Notes: a model not told the origin generated them from the sequence alone. Positions 10,376 through 19,674 are shown, numbered from the stretch's first letter. The stretch is 64,000 bases of DNA from Leptospira wolbachii serovar Codice str. CDC (GCF_000332515.2 NZ_AOGZ02000008.1:310001-374000); one strand, 5' to 3'. Translations and numbers: made by a program.

Positions 10376-11017
10376 GTGTTGGATTTTCTACAGTTTGATG
10401 CCTTTTTGACTCGGATTTTGGAGTTACCGCCCGTTGTGCTTTGGGGTTTCTTCTGCTTTTCAAACTTTCTGGAGAATGTTTTCCCCCCTTGGCCTGGCGA
10501 CACAGTCACCGTGTTTTCCGGATTTCTTGCTTCCAGTCCCGGTTCGCCTCTATCTTTTGTTTCAGTAGTGGTTGCTACCTATTTGGGGAATCTTCTTGGG
10601 GCTCTTGTCATGTATTTTTTTGGGGAAAGGATCCTCCATTTTCTAAAACGATCACGGTTCCCTTTTTTGTCAGCACTCTACCAAGAAGAAAACTTACATA
10701 AGACTCTAGTTTGGTTTCGTCGATATGAATTCGTTGTGGTATTATTATCCCGATTTTCGGCAGGAATTCGATTCTTTGTATCCATCGTTGCCGGAATGAG
10801 CAAAATGAACGTTATTAAATTTGTATTGTTGTATTCGATTGCCATATCCCTTTGGTGCGGACTCCTGCTTTTGGGAGGCTCCGTTCTGGGTGCAAACTGG
10901 AACCAAATCGTTGTTATGCTATCCTACTACAATCAGGTCATAGGTTTTATAATTTTATGTTTATTCTTATACTTTCTATACCAAATTAAGAAGAAAAGAA
11001 ATACGAAGTTGACATGA
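10376..11017 (+). CDS. DedA family membrane protein
   Basis: A 213-residue inner-membrane protein. The motif ENVFPPWPGDTVTVFSG (about 33-49) corresponds to the DedA E-x-x-x-P-x-P-G-E signature and SRFSAGIRFFVSIVAGM (about 125-141) to the family's second conserved arginine block. DedA proteins act in lipid carrier or phospholipid flipping and envelope stability. The start is uncertain: GTG at 10376 is the best in-frame choice, but AGGAAGG lies 15 bases upstream, rather far. It precedes the phosphatase gene by 27 bases. Confidence 0.88.
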   Translation: MLDFLQFDAFLTRILELPPVVLWGFFCFSNFLENVFPPWPGDTVTVFSGFLASSPGSPLSFVSVVVATYLGNLLGALVMYFFGERILHFLKRSRFPFLSALYQEENLHKTLVWFRRYEFVVVLLSRFSAGIRFFVSIVAGMSKMNVIKFVLLYSIAISLWCGLLLLGGSVLGANWNQIVVMLSYYNQVIGFIILCLFLYFLYQIKKKRNTKLT

Positions 11018-11044
11018 AATTTTTTTCTGTTAGGGTTTTCACCC

Positions 11045-14000
11045 ATGAACTCTTGGGGAAATATAGCGTTTGATTTTTACACATTTGGCTCTCTGGTCGG
11101 TGTGATTTTTACTTTTTACAATGCACAATTTTTTTTAACGGTTAAAGAAAAGTCGGAGGCCACCTACCAATTGGGAATGGGAACTCTTTGGCTTGGCCTG
11201 TTTCATTTTGGATATATGATCAATTTTTCCTTTATGGGACCTGCTTCCGCATACTTGCGTTGGCTTGTGATCATTGGAGCTATGGCCGGTGCCACTTACT
11301 TAACTAGTTTTTTCTTAAGTTACCCCGAGGTTTATTTCCCACGATTTAAAAAATATCTCTTTAGAGTAATGATTTCGGTTGTTGTGATCGTTACCGGTTA
11401 TTTTGTTTTCATTAGTCTAACAGCGGGTAGGTTGTTTTTCTTTAGCGGTCATTATTGGGATTTTCCTCTTCCTGCCTTTTATAAAACCTATGCGGTCATC
11501 GTATTAGTCTTTTTTCTAGTTTTTTCTTTGGTTGCTCTGGTACAGATTTTTAAAATGCCAAAAGAGTCAAGATTTGCTACAACAAGCATCTTAATTGCTT
11601 TTATCCTTGTAACCATCATTCCGGGAATCATGAATGCTCAGTCAAGAGACGGCGCCATTGGGCGGGGTATTTATCAAACCATCACGGATCTTGTTTTGGT
11701 TGTCGGACTTTTTGTAGCAAACGTTGTCTATATCAACAACACAAAAGATAAAACCACCATTATCTCTCGGATTATAGGAATCTCTCTCGCTTCATTTTTA
11801 TTAGTATTACAATTAGTTGCGTATGTTGTCATCCAACAGTCAGAAGATAACTATGATATGGTGCATACTGCGCGGGCAAAGAACTTTATTGCCGGATTGG
11901 AAACTGACCAAGTCCCTAGTTTCCATTATACCTATGATACAAACCAAAAGGAGTTTGTTCGCAAAAAAGGTTTGGAGGATTCTGCGGTCGACCCAAAAAG
12001 TTATGAATCGGAGTATTGGAACTATTGGGCCTTAGAAACCATACTATCTTTCAAAGAAAGTAAGGATTGGAAAGATAGAACAGAAAGTTTACTTTCTGAA
12101 TTACCTGAAACAAGCAAAGGTTATGTGGCAGAAATTAAACGGCTTTTGGCTCTAGAAAAAGTTACCGATCCAAAATCCCTGATCCATGAGTTAGAGTCTG
12201 AGAAACGAAAGATTCTCTACACAAGAAACAAATTAAGGGAAATACAGACAAAGAATTTTTCGGCCAATGCGGATTCTCTTGTTTCCCAAAAAGAGGGACC
12301 GCTCTCCGGTTTTTATGGAGTGGCCCGTTCCGTTCTAGACTCGCAACTCCCAGAAGAAAAAAAATCCGAAGTACTCGATCAAATGTTTTCCCCCATGCCA
12401 AACCATGGAGACAGAAACTATCGGGGTCGTGTGAAGTTTGCCGAAAACAATCCCGAATATTCATTTTACGTAAGTTATCTGATAGTCGACAAACCAAGAG
12501 GACTTGTCCATGAAGTAGGTTACCCTTATTTGGATTACCGAGAATTCCAGGAGGAGGTGACTCTTCCTTGGATCATCGGAGTATTATCATTGGCTGTTCT
12601 TGTGATTTTCGGTTATAGGCTCTTTTTTTTAATAGCACTCCTTCGTCCCATTGAACAAATCATTGAAGGTTTGACCGAGGTAAATTCTGGAAACTTAGAA
12701 CATCGCCTCATCGTACATGTAGAAGATGATATTGGATTTATGGCACGATCCTTCAACCGAATGGTTCGTTCCATCCAAGCTGCCCGAAAGAAATTAGAGC
12801 AGTATGCGGATCAGCTGGAAGTTAAGGTCCAGGAACGGACTAAAGAATTGGAAAATACTTTGAAGGAAGTACAATCCTTAAAACACCAACAAGATGGAGA
12901 CTATTTTTTAACTTCCCTACTTTTGCAGCCATTTAACGCCAATCATGCGAAGCATGATAATGTCCATATTGACTTTTTACTAGAACAAAAGAAAAAATTC
13001 ACCTTCCGCCAGTATGAAAAGGAAATCGGCGGTGATTTAAATATTGCTAATCAGATTTTTTTAAACAATAGATCTTACACAGTTTTTCTTAATGCAGATG
13101 CTATGGGAAAATCCATGCAAGGGGCTGGTGGGGCACTCGTACTTGGTTCTGTTTTTGAGTCCATCATCACAAGGACCCAACTTTTAGGTGAGGCAAGAAA
13201 TACGTATCCGGAACGTTGGATCAAAAATACTTTTTTAGAACTTCATAAGATCTTCGAAGGTTTTGACGGGTCTATGCTTGTCTCCTTGGTTCTTGGCCTA
13301 ATCGACAATGAAACGGGTCTTTTATACTTTATCAATGCGGAACATCCTTGGATGGTTCTCTACCGTGACGGAATTGCTAGTTTTATCGAAAACGAATTGA
13401 TGTTTCGGAAACTAGGAACCTCCGGTGTCCAAGGAAATCTTTATATCAAAACCTTCCAACTAGAGCCAGGAGATATTCTCATCGCAGGATCGGATGGTCG
13501 GGACGATTTACTGATTTCACATACAGCAGATGGAAAAAGAGTGATCAACGAAGATGAGAGGTTATTCTTAAAAGTCGTCGAATCCGGGAAGGGGGAACTC
13601 GACAAAATTTATGATGAGTTGGCTAAGTATGGAAGTCTCACAGACGACTTGTCCTTGTTACGTGTTTCTTATATCGAAGAAAAAGCGCGTTACAAGATCG
13701 AAAAAGATCGTTTGAAAGAAATCCAAGCACTTCTTCTCAAGGCAAAAGAAGCCAGTGAATCCTCTGATTTACAAGAAGCAGTTTCTTATCTAGAGGAGGC
13801 AAACTCCCTAGAGGAAAATATTCCAGAGATCAAAAAGAAATTCATCCAACTCTATCTGAAATTAAAAGACTATGGGAATGCCAAAAAGATGGCGAAAGAC
13901 TATAGTTTGTTAAAACCAATGGATACGGAGATCATGTACATCACAGCATTTTGTGCTCGTAAAGTGGCTGATGTCAAAACTGCGATTGATTTTGGGGAAC

Positions 14001-14194
14001 GGGTTCGCCTTCGCGATCCAAACCATGTCAAAAATTTGATCAATTTGGGGCAGACGTATTTGGCGGATAAAAATTTAGCTCGGGCAGAGAATATACTCAG
14101 TTCCGCTTTAGAGTTAGATCCTGAAAATCCGAGTTTGCAAAGGCTTCTTGACCACATTCGGAAGAAACAAAACAAACAAGATGTTGTAGGTTAG
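11045..14194 (+). CDS. multi-pass membrane PP2C-type (SpoIIE-like) phosphatase with HAMP and TPR
   Basis: A 1049-residue sensor protein. In order: about seven to eight N-terminal transmembrane helices (residues 10-270), an extracytoplasmic sensor region (about 275-515), one more membrane helix (about 517-537), a HAMP linker (about 538-590) and a coiled coil, then a phosphatase domain (about 615-835), and C-terminal TPR-like helices (about 880-1045). Phosphatase landmarks are IGGD, NADAMGKS, FDGSM, INAEHPW and GSDGRDD; the Asp residues needed for two metals are present. The MGKSMQGAGGALVLG segment differs from the usual SGKG-x-x-AAL form. Presumed role: dephosphorylation of a Ser/Thr-phosphorylated regulator, perhaps an anti-sigma antagonist. 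A close paralogue is at 54404-56959. Confidence 0.88.
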   Translation: MNSWGNIAFDFYTFGSLVGVIFTFYNAQFFLTVKEKSEATYQLGMGTLWLGLFHFGYMINFSFMGPASAYLRWLVIIGAMAGATYLTSFFLSYPEVYFPRFKKYLFRVMISVVVIVTGYFVFISLTAGRLFFFSGHYWDFPLPAFYKTYAVIVLVFFLVFSLVALVQIFKMPKESRFATTSILIAFILVTIIPGIMNAQSRDGAIGRGIYQTITDLVLVVGLFVANVVYINNTKDKTTIISRIIGISLASFLLVLQLVAYVVIQQSEDNYDMVHTARAKNFIAGLETDQVPSFHYTYDTNQKEFVRKKGLEDSAVDPKSYESEYWNYWALETILSFKESKDWKDRTESLLSELPETSKGYVAEIKRLLALEKVTDPKSLIHELESEKRKILYTRNKLREIQTKNFSANADSLVSQKEGPLSGFYGVARSVLDSQLPEEKKSEVLDQMFSPMPNHGDRNYRGRVKFAENNPEYSFYVSYLIVDKPRGLVHEVGYPYLDYREFQEEVTLPWIIGVLSLAVLVIFGYRLFFLIALLRPIEQIIEGLTEVNSGNLEHRLIVHVEDDIGFMARSFNRMVRSIQAARKKLEQYADQLEVKVQERTKELENTLKEVQSLKHQQDGDYFLTSLLLQPFNANHAKHDNVHIDFLLEQKKKFTFRQYEKEIGGDLNIANQIFLNNRSYTVFLNADAMGKSMQGAGGALVLGSVFESIITRTQLLGEARNTYPERWIKNTFLELHKIFEGFDGSMLVSLVLGLIDNETGLLYFINAEHPWMVLYRDGIASFIENELMFRKLGTSGVQGNLYIKTFQLEPGDILIAGSDGRDDLLISHTADGKRVINEDERLFLKVVESGKGELDKIYDELAKYGSLTDDLSLLRVSYIEEKARYKIEKDRLKEIQALLLKAKEASESSDLQEAVSYLEEANSLEENIPEIKKKFIQLYLKLKDYGNAKKMAKDYSLLKPMDTEIMYITAFCARKVADVKTAIDFGERVRLRDPNHVKNLINLGQTYLADKNLARAENILSSALELDPENPSLQRLLDHIRKKQNKQDVVG

Positions 14195-14209
14195 AGTCTA
14201 AGGTTTACA

Positions 14210-15373
14210 TTGAGTGAATCATTTGAGATTACAGTTTCCCACAAGTTTGGGGAGTTTACAAGGGAAGACTGGAATCTTCTGGTTCCGGCAGATTCGGTCT
14301 TCCAGGAATATGAATTTCTAGCAGGGTTAGAGAAGACAGGTTGTATCGGAGATTCGGATTGGACTCCAGTCCTAATCTCTGCTAGGCGAAACGGGATTCT
14401 CTGGGGAGTCCTTCCGGCTTATATTCGGAGTGATTCCTATGGGGAATATATTTTCGATTTCCAGTGGGCCAATGCCTTTCACCGAGCAGGGATTCCCTAT
14501 TACCCGAAACTCACCGTGGCGGTTCCCTTCACCCCAGTGACTGGAAGCCGGATTTTACTCCATCCAAATCTTTCGCCATCCGAAAGAGATTTTTTAAGTT
14601 CCGAACTTTTGCAAAGACTGGTTCATTTCGGAAAGGAAAAGGAAACCTCTTCGGTTCACCTTTTATTCTGCAAAGAAGAAGAACGAAAAATTGGGATCCA
14701 AAATTCTTTTGCTCCTCGGCTTTCTCATCAATACCACTGGTTTAATAGAGGTTTTGCGAGTTTTGATGAGTTTTTAGCAACACTCGTAAAGGACAGAAGA
14801 AAAACCATTCGCCAAGAACGTCGGAAAATTTCGGAATCAGGTCTTACCATTCAAACTCTAACTGGCGATGCCATTACAGAAGACCATGCCCATATTTTTT
14901 ATGAATTCTATAAAGACACCCATTCTAAAAAATGGGGACAACCTTACTTAAACCGTCAATTTTTTATAGAGATGTATCATAACTTTCGCCACCGGCTTCT
15001 ATTAGTATTAGCATCGGATCCAGAGGGAAAACCAATCGGCGGGAGTTGGAATGTATTTCGGGAAGGGTTTTTATTTGGAAGATATTGGGGTGCTCTGGAG
15101 CATATTCCCAATTTGCATTTTGAATGTTGTTATTACCGATTGATTGATTATGCCATAGAGCATAAAATGGAACGAGTGGAAGCGGGAGCCCAAGGAGAAC
15201 ATAAATTCCTCAGGGGTTATGAAGCGGTTCCCATGTATAGTTTGCATCATATTTATAATGAACAAGGCCGAGCCGCCATCGAATCCTATTTGGAACGAGA
15301 GATTGCTATGGAAAGGGAAAATATTTCCGCCTACAATGCGCAGTCCCCAATTAAGGCTCTGCGGGAGGGATAA
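14210..15373 (+). CDS. FemAB-like N-acyltransferase (DUF482/COG3146 type)
   Basis: A 387-residue protein, double-GNAT-like. Diagnostic stretches are YKDTHSKKWGQPYLNRQFF (about 232-250), GGSWNVFREGFLFGRYWGAL (about 272-291) and the C-terminal AGAQGEHKFLRGYEAVPMY (about 328-346), which match the family known as peptidoglycan biosynthesis/recognition or FemAB-like N-acyltransferase. The true substrate of that family is unknown. The start is TTG at 14210, with a weak ribosome site. The stop shares bases with the clpS start (TAATG), so clpS translation is coupled to it. This context hints at protein N-terminus modification for degradation, which is inference. It follows the phosphatase by 15 bases. 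Confidence 0.85.
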   Translation: MSESFEITVSHKFGEFTREDWNLLVPADSVFQEYEFLAGLEKTGCIGDSDWTPVLISARRNGILWGVLPAYIRSDSYGEYIFDFQWANAFHRAGIPYYPKLTVAVPFTPVTGSRILLHPNLSPSERDFLSSELLQRLVHFGKEKETSSVHLLFCKEEERKIGIQNSFAPRLSHQYHWFNRGFASFDEFLATLVKDRRKTIRQERRKISESGLTIQTLTGDAITEDHAHIFYEFYKDTHSKKWGQPYLNRQFFIEMYHNFRHRLLLVLASDPEGKPIGGSWNVFREGFLFGRYWGALEHIPNLHFECCYYRLIDYAIEHKMERVEAGAQGEHKFLRGYEAVPMYSLHHIYNEQGRAAIESYLEREIAMERENISAYNAQSPIKALREG

Positions 15374-15714
15374 TGTCAGATCCAAAACGAAAGTCCTACA
15401 CGGACATGAATGTAGAACTTCTCGAAAGAGAAAAACAAAAACAAAAATTAAAAAAACCGGATCGGTATAAGGTAATCCTCATCAATGATGATTACACTCC
15501 CCAGGAATTTGTAGTTTATGTTCTCGCTAATGTTTTTCGGAAATCTATGGAAGAATCCCGTCAAATTATGTGGAAGGCGCATACTTCGGGTTCAGCCGTT
15601 TGCGGGGTGTATTCTTTAGACATTGCAAGAACCAAAGTCGCAGAAGTGCACAAACTGGCAGACGATGCGGGACATCCATTACAATGCCAATTGGCAAAAG
15701 AGGAGGACGAATGA
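15373..15714 (+). CDS. clpS: ATP-dependent Clp protease adaptor ClpS
   Basis: A 113-residue protein of normal length. The core YKVILINDDYTPQEFVVYVL (about 32-51) and the later HTSGSAVCGVYSLDIARTKV (about 73-92) are the ClpS fold. The N-degron pocket is formed around NDDYT and the conserved Met is replaced or shifted here (QEFVVYVL), close to the pattern in other ClpS. It delivers proteins with large hydrophobic N-termini to ClpA. Its ATG overlaps the preceding acyltransferase stop, and its own stop overlaps the clpA ATG (ATGA), so three genes are translationally linked. Confidence 0.95.
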   Translation: MSDPKRKSYTDMNVELLEREKQKQKLKKPDRYKVILINDDYTPQEFVVYVLANVFRKSMEESRQIMWKAHTSGSAVCGVYSLDIARTKVAEVHKLADDAGHPLQCQLAKEEDE

Positions 15715-17978
15715 ACCTTTCCACAGATTTAGAAAAGAGTTTGGAGCTTGCAGGAAAAGAAGCATCCAAATACCACCATGAATTTATAACCTTAGAACAT
15801 TTGTTATATGGATTGACTTATAATGAAAAAACGAAGGAAGTCCTTGTCAATGTCGGTTGCGATTTAGACCTTCTCAGAAAAGAACTTACCGAATACTTTC
15901 AAGAGGACCTTTCCACAATCGCCGTTCCTAATTTAAAAATCCAACCTCGCTATACAGTGGGAGTTCAGTTTGTCATTCAATTTGCAGCCTTTCACGTTCA
16001 AAATTCCGGCAAAGAGGAAGTGGATGGAAATAATGTCCTCGTGGCCCTCTTTCGAGAAGAAGATAGCCAAGCCTATTACCTACTCGCCAAACAAGAAGTC
16101 AACCGCCTCGATGTGATCAAATACATTTCCCATGGAATCAAAAAAGAAAAAGATAGCGAAGAGCCTGAGTTTGCCGAAGAAGCAGAGACAGGCGAAGCGG
16201 AAGGTGGGTCTCGCAAATCGGCTTTGGAAAAATTTTGTGTGAATCTCACTGAAAGAGCCAAACAAGGAAAACTAGATCCTTGCATTGGACGAGAAGTAGA
16301 AATAGAAAGAACCATTCATATTCTGTCACGTCGACGTAAAAACAATCCCATCTTTGTGGGAGAAGCCGGTGTAGGAAAAACTTCCATTGTAGAAGGAATT
16401 GCCGAACGTGTGGTGAAGGGGCTTGTTCCGAAAAGTCTTTTGAATATGGAAATTTATTCTTTGGATATGGGGCTTGTCATGGCCGGAACCAAGTTCCGCG
16501 GAGAATTTGAAGAACGACTCAAGGCCATCTTACAAGAAGTAGTCGGAAAACCAGAACGAATTATCTTTGTCGATGAAATTCATACCATCGTAGGTGCCGG
16601 CGCTGTTTCTGGAGGAAGCCTGGATGCATCCAATTTAATGAAACCAGCACTTGCCAATGGAGAACTCAAATGCGTTGGAACTACCACTTACAAAGAATAC
16701 AAATCAATCTTTGAAAAAGACCATGCCCTTTCGAGAAGGTTTCAAAAAATCGAAGTGACTGAGCCGTCTAGAGAAGATGCGATCGAGATCTTAAAAGGTC
16801 TGAAACCAAAGTACGAATCCTTTCACGGCGTGACGTATAGTGTAAAAGCCATTGAAGCTTGTGTGGATTTATCCAGTTTGCATTTAAGAGACCGTTTTTT
16901 ACCAGACAAAGCCATCGACCTAATGGATGAATCGGGCGCCTTTGTTAAGTTACGCGATGAGAAAAAAGAGAAACCAAAAAAACAAGTGGGGATTTTAGAA
17001 ATTGAATCCCTTGTCGCAAAGATTGCCAAAATCCCAGAAAAAACTGTTAAGGCTGATGACAAAAAGAAATTGGAACACTTGGATTCGGAAATTAAATCCG
17101 TTGTCTTTGGGCAAGACCATGCCGTAGAACAAGTGGTGGATGCCATTCACTATTCTCGTTCTGGACTCAGTGATGAAGGAAAACCCATTGGTAGTTTTCT
17201 CTTTGTGGGTCCTACTGGTGTTGGAAAAACAGAAGTAGCCAAAACTTTGGCAGAGAAAATGGGTGTGGAATTTCTCCGTTTTGATATGAGTGAGTATATG
17301 GAAAAACATTCTGTATCTCGCCTGATTGGAAGTCCTCCCGGTTATGTGGGGTATGACCAAGGGGGCCAACTCACAGATGCCATTGCCAAAAATCCCCACT
17401 GTGTTTTGTTATTCGATGAAATCGAAAAAGCACATGAAGATATTTATAATATTTTACTTCAGGTAATGGACCATGCGACGCTTACCGATAGCACAGGAAA
17501 AAAAGCAGACTTTCGCAATGTCATTCTTATCTTAACGACCAATACAGGTGCCCAGGAAAGTTCGAAACCTCTCCTTGGTTTTGATACCGAAAGGTATGAT
17601 GATCGTTCCATGAAAGCCATTGAAAGGACATTCACACCAGAATTTCGCAATCGTTTGACTGCTGTGATTGAGTTCCATGCTCTATCGATCCCAGTGGTGG
17701 AACTTGTAGTCAAAAGAATGTTTCGCACCTTACAAGCTAAAGCTGAAGAAAAAGGGATTCGTTTGGAATTGTCCGAAAAAGCTGTTCGTTATCTTGCCGA
17801 AACTGGTTATGACAAGGCCATGGGGGCAAGGCCCATCCAAAGGATTCTTAATTCGGAAATTGGAAAACCTCTTTCCAAAAAAATCCTTTTCCACAAAGAT
17901 AAAGTGAATCGTTACCTTGTGGATGTGAAAGAGAAAGATGGAAAAGAAGTTTTAGAAATCTTGGAAGTGAATTCGTAA
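15711..17978 (+). CDS. clpA: ATP-dependent Clp protease ATP-binding subunit ClpA
   Basis: A 755-residue double-AAA unfoldase, the length of ClpA. It begins with [15 protein letters not shown], the Clp_N repeat domain (about 1-145), then AAA1 with Walker [10 protein letters not shown] (about 218) and Walker [10 protein letters not shown], and AAA2 with Walker [10 protein letters not shown] (about 499) and [11 protein letters not shown]. The C-terminal small domain contains [10 protein letters not shown]. The reading frame stays open upstream to 15570, but that part overlaps clpS in another frame and is not ClpA-like; the ATG at 15711 follows a good ribosome site (AGGAGGA) and shares ATGA with the clpS stop. 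It feeds substrates to ClpP, which is not in the window. Confidence 0.97.
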   Translation: MNLSTDLEKSLELAGKEASKYHHEFITLEHLLYGLTYNEKTKEVLVNVGCDLDLLRKELTEYFQEDLSTIAVPNLKIQPRYTVGVQFVIQFAAFHVQNSGKEEVDGNNVLVALFREEDSQAYYLLAKQEVNRLDVIKYISHGIKKEKDSEEPEFAEEAETGEAEGGSRKSALEKFCVNLTERAKQGKLDPCIGREVEIERTIHILSRRRKNNPIFVGEAGVGKTSIVEGIAERVVKGLVPKSLLNMEIYSLDMGLVMAGTKFRGEFEERLKAILQEVVGKPERIIFVDEIHTIVGAGAVSGGSLDASNLMKPALANGELKCVGTTTYKEYKSIFEKDHALSRRFQKIEVTEPSREDAIEILKGLKPKYESFHGVTYSVKAIEACVDLSSLHLRDRFLPDKAIDLMDESGAFVKLRDEKKEKPKKQVGILEIESLVAKIAKIPEKTVKADDKKKLEHLDSEIKSVVFGQDHAVEQVVDAIHYSRSGLSDEGKPIGSFLFVGPTGVGKTEVAKTLAEKMGVEFLRFDMSEYMEKHSVSRLIGSPPGYVGYDQGGQLTDAIAKNPHCVLLFDEIEKAHEDIYNILLQVMDHATLTDSTGKKADFRNVILILTTNTGAQESSKPLLGFDTERYDDRSMKAIERTFTPEFRNRLTAVIEFHALSIPVVELVVKRMFRTLQAKAEEKGIRLELSEKAVRYLAETGYDKAMGARPIQRILNSEIGKPLSKKILFHKDKVNRYLVDVKEKDGKEVLEILEVNS

Positions 17979-18015
17979 AGGTTTCTTTCGATTCTAAATT
18001 GTTTGATTCGCTTAT

Positions 18016-18046
18016 TTATGGACCAGGCAAACGAGTAGGTCCATAA
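18016..18046. terminator. inverted repeat between convergent genes, possible terminator
   Basis: TTATGGACC at 18016-18024 pairs with GGTCCATAA at 18038-18046, a perfect nine-base stem with a 13-base loop. It lies in the 78-base gap between clpA and the convergent membrane gene, as expected for a shared terminator. There is no clean T-run on either side, so efficiency is doubtful. Confidence 0.4.
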
Positions 18047-18056
18047 GACTCAGATT

Positions 18057-18611
18057 TTATGTGTGAAGTCTTCCTAATACCTCATCTTCCTTTTTGAAGG
18101 TGAGGTATCCAAAGACAAAAGCCCCCAATACAGATCCTAAAAACAAATAGAATGGTATATGAAGTCCCACTTCTTCAGGTTTCACAAAGTCATAAAAATA
18201 ACGTTTGGGATCCAAATACCCCCAGATCACAAAAACAACCGAAACCATCTGGCTTGAAAAAAACCAAATCCTTGTCCATTGAGACTTCCAGAAACCAAGG
18301 AAGAAAAAATTGAGAAGACCTAGGAGAATGAAAACCGAGTTGAGTTTGGGTCCAAGCGAAATAGATTCCTTGATTTCAAAAAAACGAATTTCATAAGAGA
18401 ACCAAGGAAGGATAGAGAAGAGTAGCTGTAGGAATAAAAAGATAAAAAATATTTTATCAAAAAAAAGTTTTGTGTCCCAATAGCGATAAAGAGAAAGGAA
18501 AATTCTTTTTGTCAAAAACCACCAAGCAAGGATTAACTCAGGAACAAAGAGAAATGAGTCTTTTGTAAACTGAAAAACAGCGATACATTTTATAAAAAAA
18601 GAATTTGTCAT
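18057..18611 (-). CDS. small polytopic membrane protein of unknown function
   Basis: I do not recognise this 184-residue protein. It has about four hydrophobic helices (near residues 40-60, 80-105 as less clear, 110-130 and 145-165) and is rich in Phe, Leu and Trp. The C-terminus ends in a charged tail after the last helix. Its ATG overlaps the ridA stop by four bases, so it is translated with it. No link of function to RidA can be shown. Terminates near the clpA inverted repeat. Confidence 0.6.
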   Translation of the reverse strand: MTNSFFIKCIAVFQFTKDSFLFVPELILAWWFLTKRIFLSLYRYWDTKLFFDKIFFIFLFLQLLFSILPWFSYEIRFFEIKESISLGPKLNSVFILLGLLNFFFLGFWKSQWTRIWFFSSQMVSVVFVIWGYLDPKRYFYDFVKPEEVGLHIPFYLFLGSVLGAFVFGYLTFKKEDEVLGRLHT

Positions 18612-19066
18612 TCGACTTCAGCTACCACTTCCAATTCCACACTAGCATCTAAAGGAAGTGAACTCACGCCAATCGCAAATCTAGCATGTTTTCCTTTGTC
18701 TCCAAAGATAGCAGCTACAAGTTCGGAGGCACCGTTGGCAACCAAGTGGTGCTCGGTAAATTCTGGACTAGAGGAGACAAAGACACCTAACTTCACAATC
18801 GATTTGATTTTGTCTAAGGATTCAATTTGAACTAAGATAGCGGCAAGGGCATTCAGTAAACATTGTTTGGCTTCCTCTTGTGCTTCGGCAAGGGTGACTT
18901 CCTTTCCTACCTTCCCTGTTTTTCGTAATTTTCCGGCGACTAGCGGCAATTGACCGGAGGTAAAAACGAGGTTTCCGACACGTTTGGAAGGGATATAAGC
19001 AGCAAGGGCCGCAGGAACAGGAGGGATTTCTAGACCTAATTGTTTCAAAGTATCTTGGATAGGCAT
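18608..19066 (-). CDS. RidA/YjgF family protein
   Basis: A 152-residue cytoplasmic protein. LVFTSGQLPLVAGKL (about 32-46) and the C-terminal ARFAIGVSSLPLDASVELE with VVAEVE match the RidA family; the Arg in ARFAIG corresponds to the imine-hydrolysis arginine. It is slightly longer than E. coli RidA (128 residues), with an N-terminal extension typical of the YjgF-like subgroup. RidA removes reactive enamine/imine intermediates released by PLP enzymes. It diverges from the small heat-shock genes with a 154-base gap that holds the CIRCE-like sites, so its own transcription might be affected by them. Confidence 0.9.
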   Translation of the reverse strand: MPIQDTLKQLGLEIPPVPAALAAYIPSKRVGNLVFTSGQLPLVAGKLRKTGKVGKEVTLAEAQEEAKQCLLNALAAILVQIESLDKIKSIVKLGVFVSSSPEFTEHHLVANGASELVAAIFGDKGKHARFAIGVSSLPLDASVELEVVAEVE

Positions 19067-19140
19067 TGGATTCCAAGCTAGGTGGGTTGGCCTTCAGGGA
19101 CAAAATTTTTTTTTAAAATCTTATAAAATATAAAACATTC

Positions 19141-19169
19141 TTGACGACTAGCAGTCAAACATTTAGAGT
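19141..19169 (+). promoter_or_regulatory. sigma-70-like promoter of the hsp20 pair
   Basis: TTGACG (19141-19146) and TAGAGT (19164-19169) are separated by exactly 17 bases. The -35 matches five of six consensus bases and the -10 four of six. The -10 hexamer overlaps the right half of the first CIRCE-like repeat, which is the expected layout for repression. Not experimentally shown. Confidence 0.55.
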
Positions 19170-19174
19170 GCTAA
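19148..19174 (+). promoter_or_regulatory. CIRCE-like HrcA operator
   Basis: CTAGCAGTC (19148-19156), a nine-base spacer and GAGTGCTAA (19166-19174) match the CIRCE consensus TTAGCACTC-N9-GAGTGCTAA in seven of nine and nine of nine positions. HrcA binding here would block the promoter until heat stress, giving heat-inducible Hsp20. A second GAGTGCTAA follows 32 bases on. Confidence 0.75.
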
Positions 19175-19179
19175 CGAAA

Positions 19180-19206
19180 GTAGCAGCTGTGTGAAGCGAG
19201 TGCTAA
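19180..19206 (+). promoter_or_regulatory. second, degenerate CIRCE-like repeat
   Basis: A second perfect half-site GAGTGCTAA is at 19198-19206, and exactly nine bases upstream sits GTAGCAGCT (19180-19188), matching the left half in five of nine positions. The two right half-sites are 32 bases apart, about three helical turns. The second copy lies just before the ribosome site of the first hsp20 gene. Confidence 0.5.
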
Positions 19207-19220
19207 CAAGGAGAATGAGC

Positions 19221-19664
19221 ATGTTGTTCCGAATTCTAGACCCACAAACGAAAGCAAATCAGTTCTGGAGAGACTTTGACCGATTGAACGATGAGTTGAC
19301 CCGATCCATTTTGGATAGCCAATTCGGTTCTTCTTCCAATTTCCCTCCAGTGAATGTTTATACAAAGGAAGATGAAGCCCTGGTCACTTGTTTACTCCCT
19401 GGGATGGAAGCTGACGCGATCGATATTAATGTAAAAGATAATCTTCTTTCTATCCATGGGAAGAAAAAAGCCGAGGAGCTGGCGGAAGGAACAGAAGTGC
19501 ACCGTCGCGAAATTTTTAATGGGGAATTTCATAGAACTTTGGAGTTACCATTTCGCGTCGATCAGGAGCATGTCCTTGCGAAATTTACCAATGGAGTTTT
19601 AAACATCCATCTTCCTCGCAGAGAAGAAGATAAACCTAAAAAAGTATCCATCATTGCAGGTTAA
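19221..19664 (+). CDS. small heat-shock protein, Hsp20 family (first of pair)
   Basis: A 147-residue alpha-crystallin-domain chaperone. The domain runs from about residue 42 to 140; the conserved GVLNIHLPR near the end is the family's G-V-L-x-I-x-hP motif. The N-terminal part is aromatic, as usual. AAGGAG (19208-19213) is seven bases before the ATG at 19221, so this start is preferred over the ATG at 19215 and the far GTG. The second Hsp20 gene follows after ten bases. By family, it holds unfolded proteins without ATP. CIRCE-like sites upstream suggest HrcA control. Leptospira is known to have an hsp15/hsp20 pair; I do not assign which this is. Confidence 0.93.
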   Translation: MLFRILDPQTKANQFWRDFDRLNDELTRSILDSQFGSSSNFPPVNVYTKEDEALVTCLLPGMEADAIDINVKDNLLSIHGKKKAEELAEGTEVHRREIFNGEFHRTLELPFRVDQEHVLAKFTNGVLNIHLPRREEDKPKKVSIIAG

Positions 19665-19674
19665 GGAGAGAATT

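Noticed and set aside
15570..15710. 47-residue N-terminal extension of ClpA in an open frame
   Set aside because: It overlaps clpS in another frame, is not ClpA-like, and ATG 15711 has a strong ribosome site with ATGA overlap.
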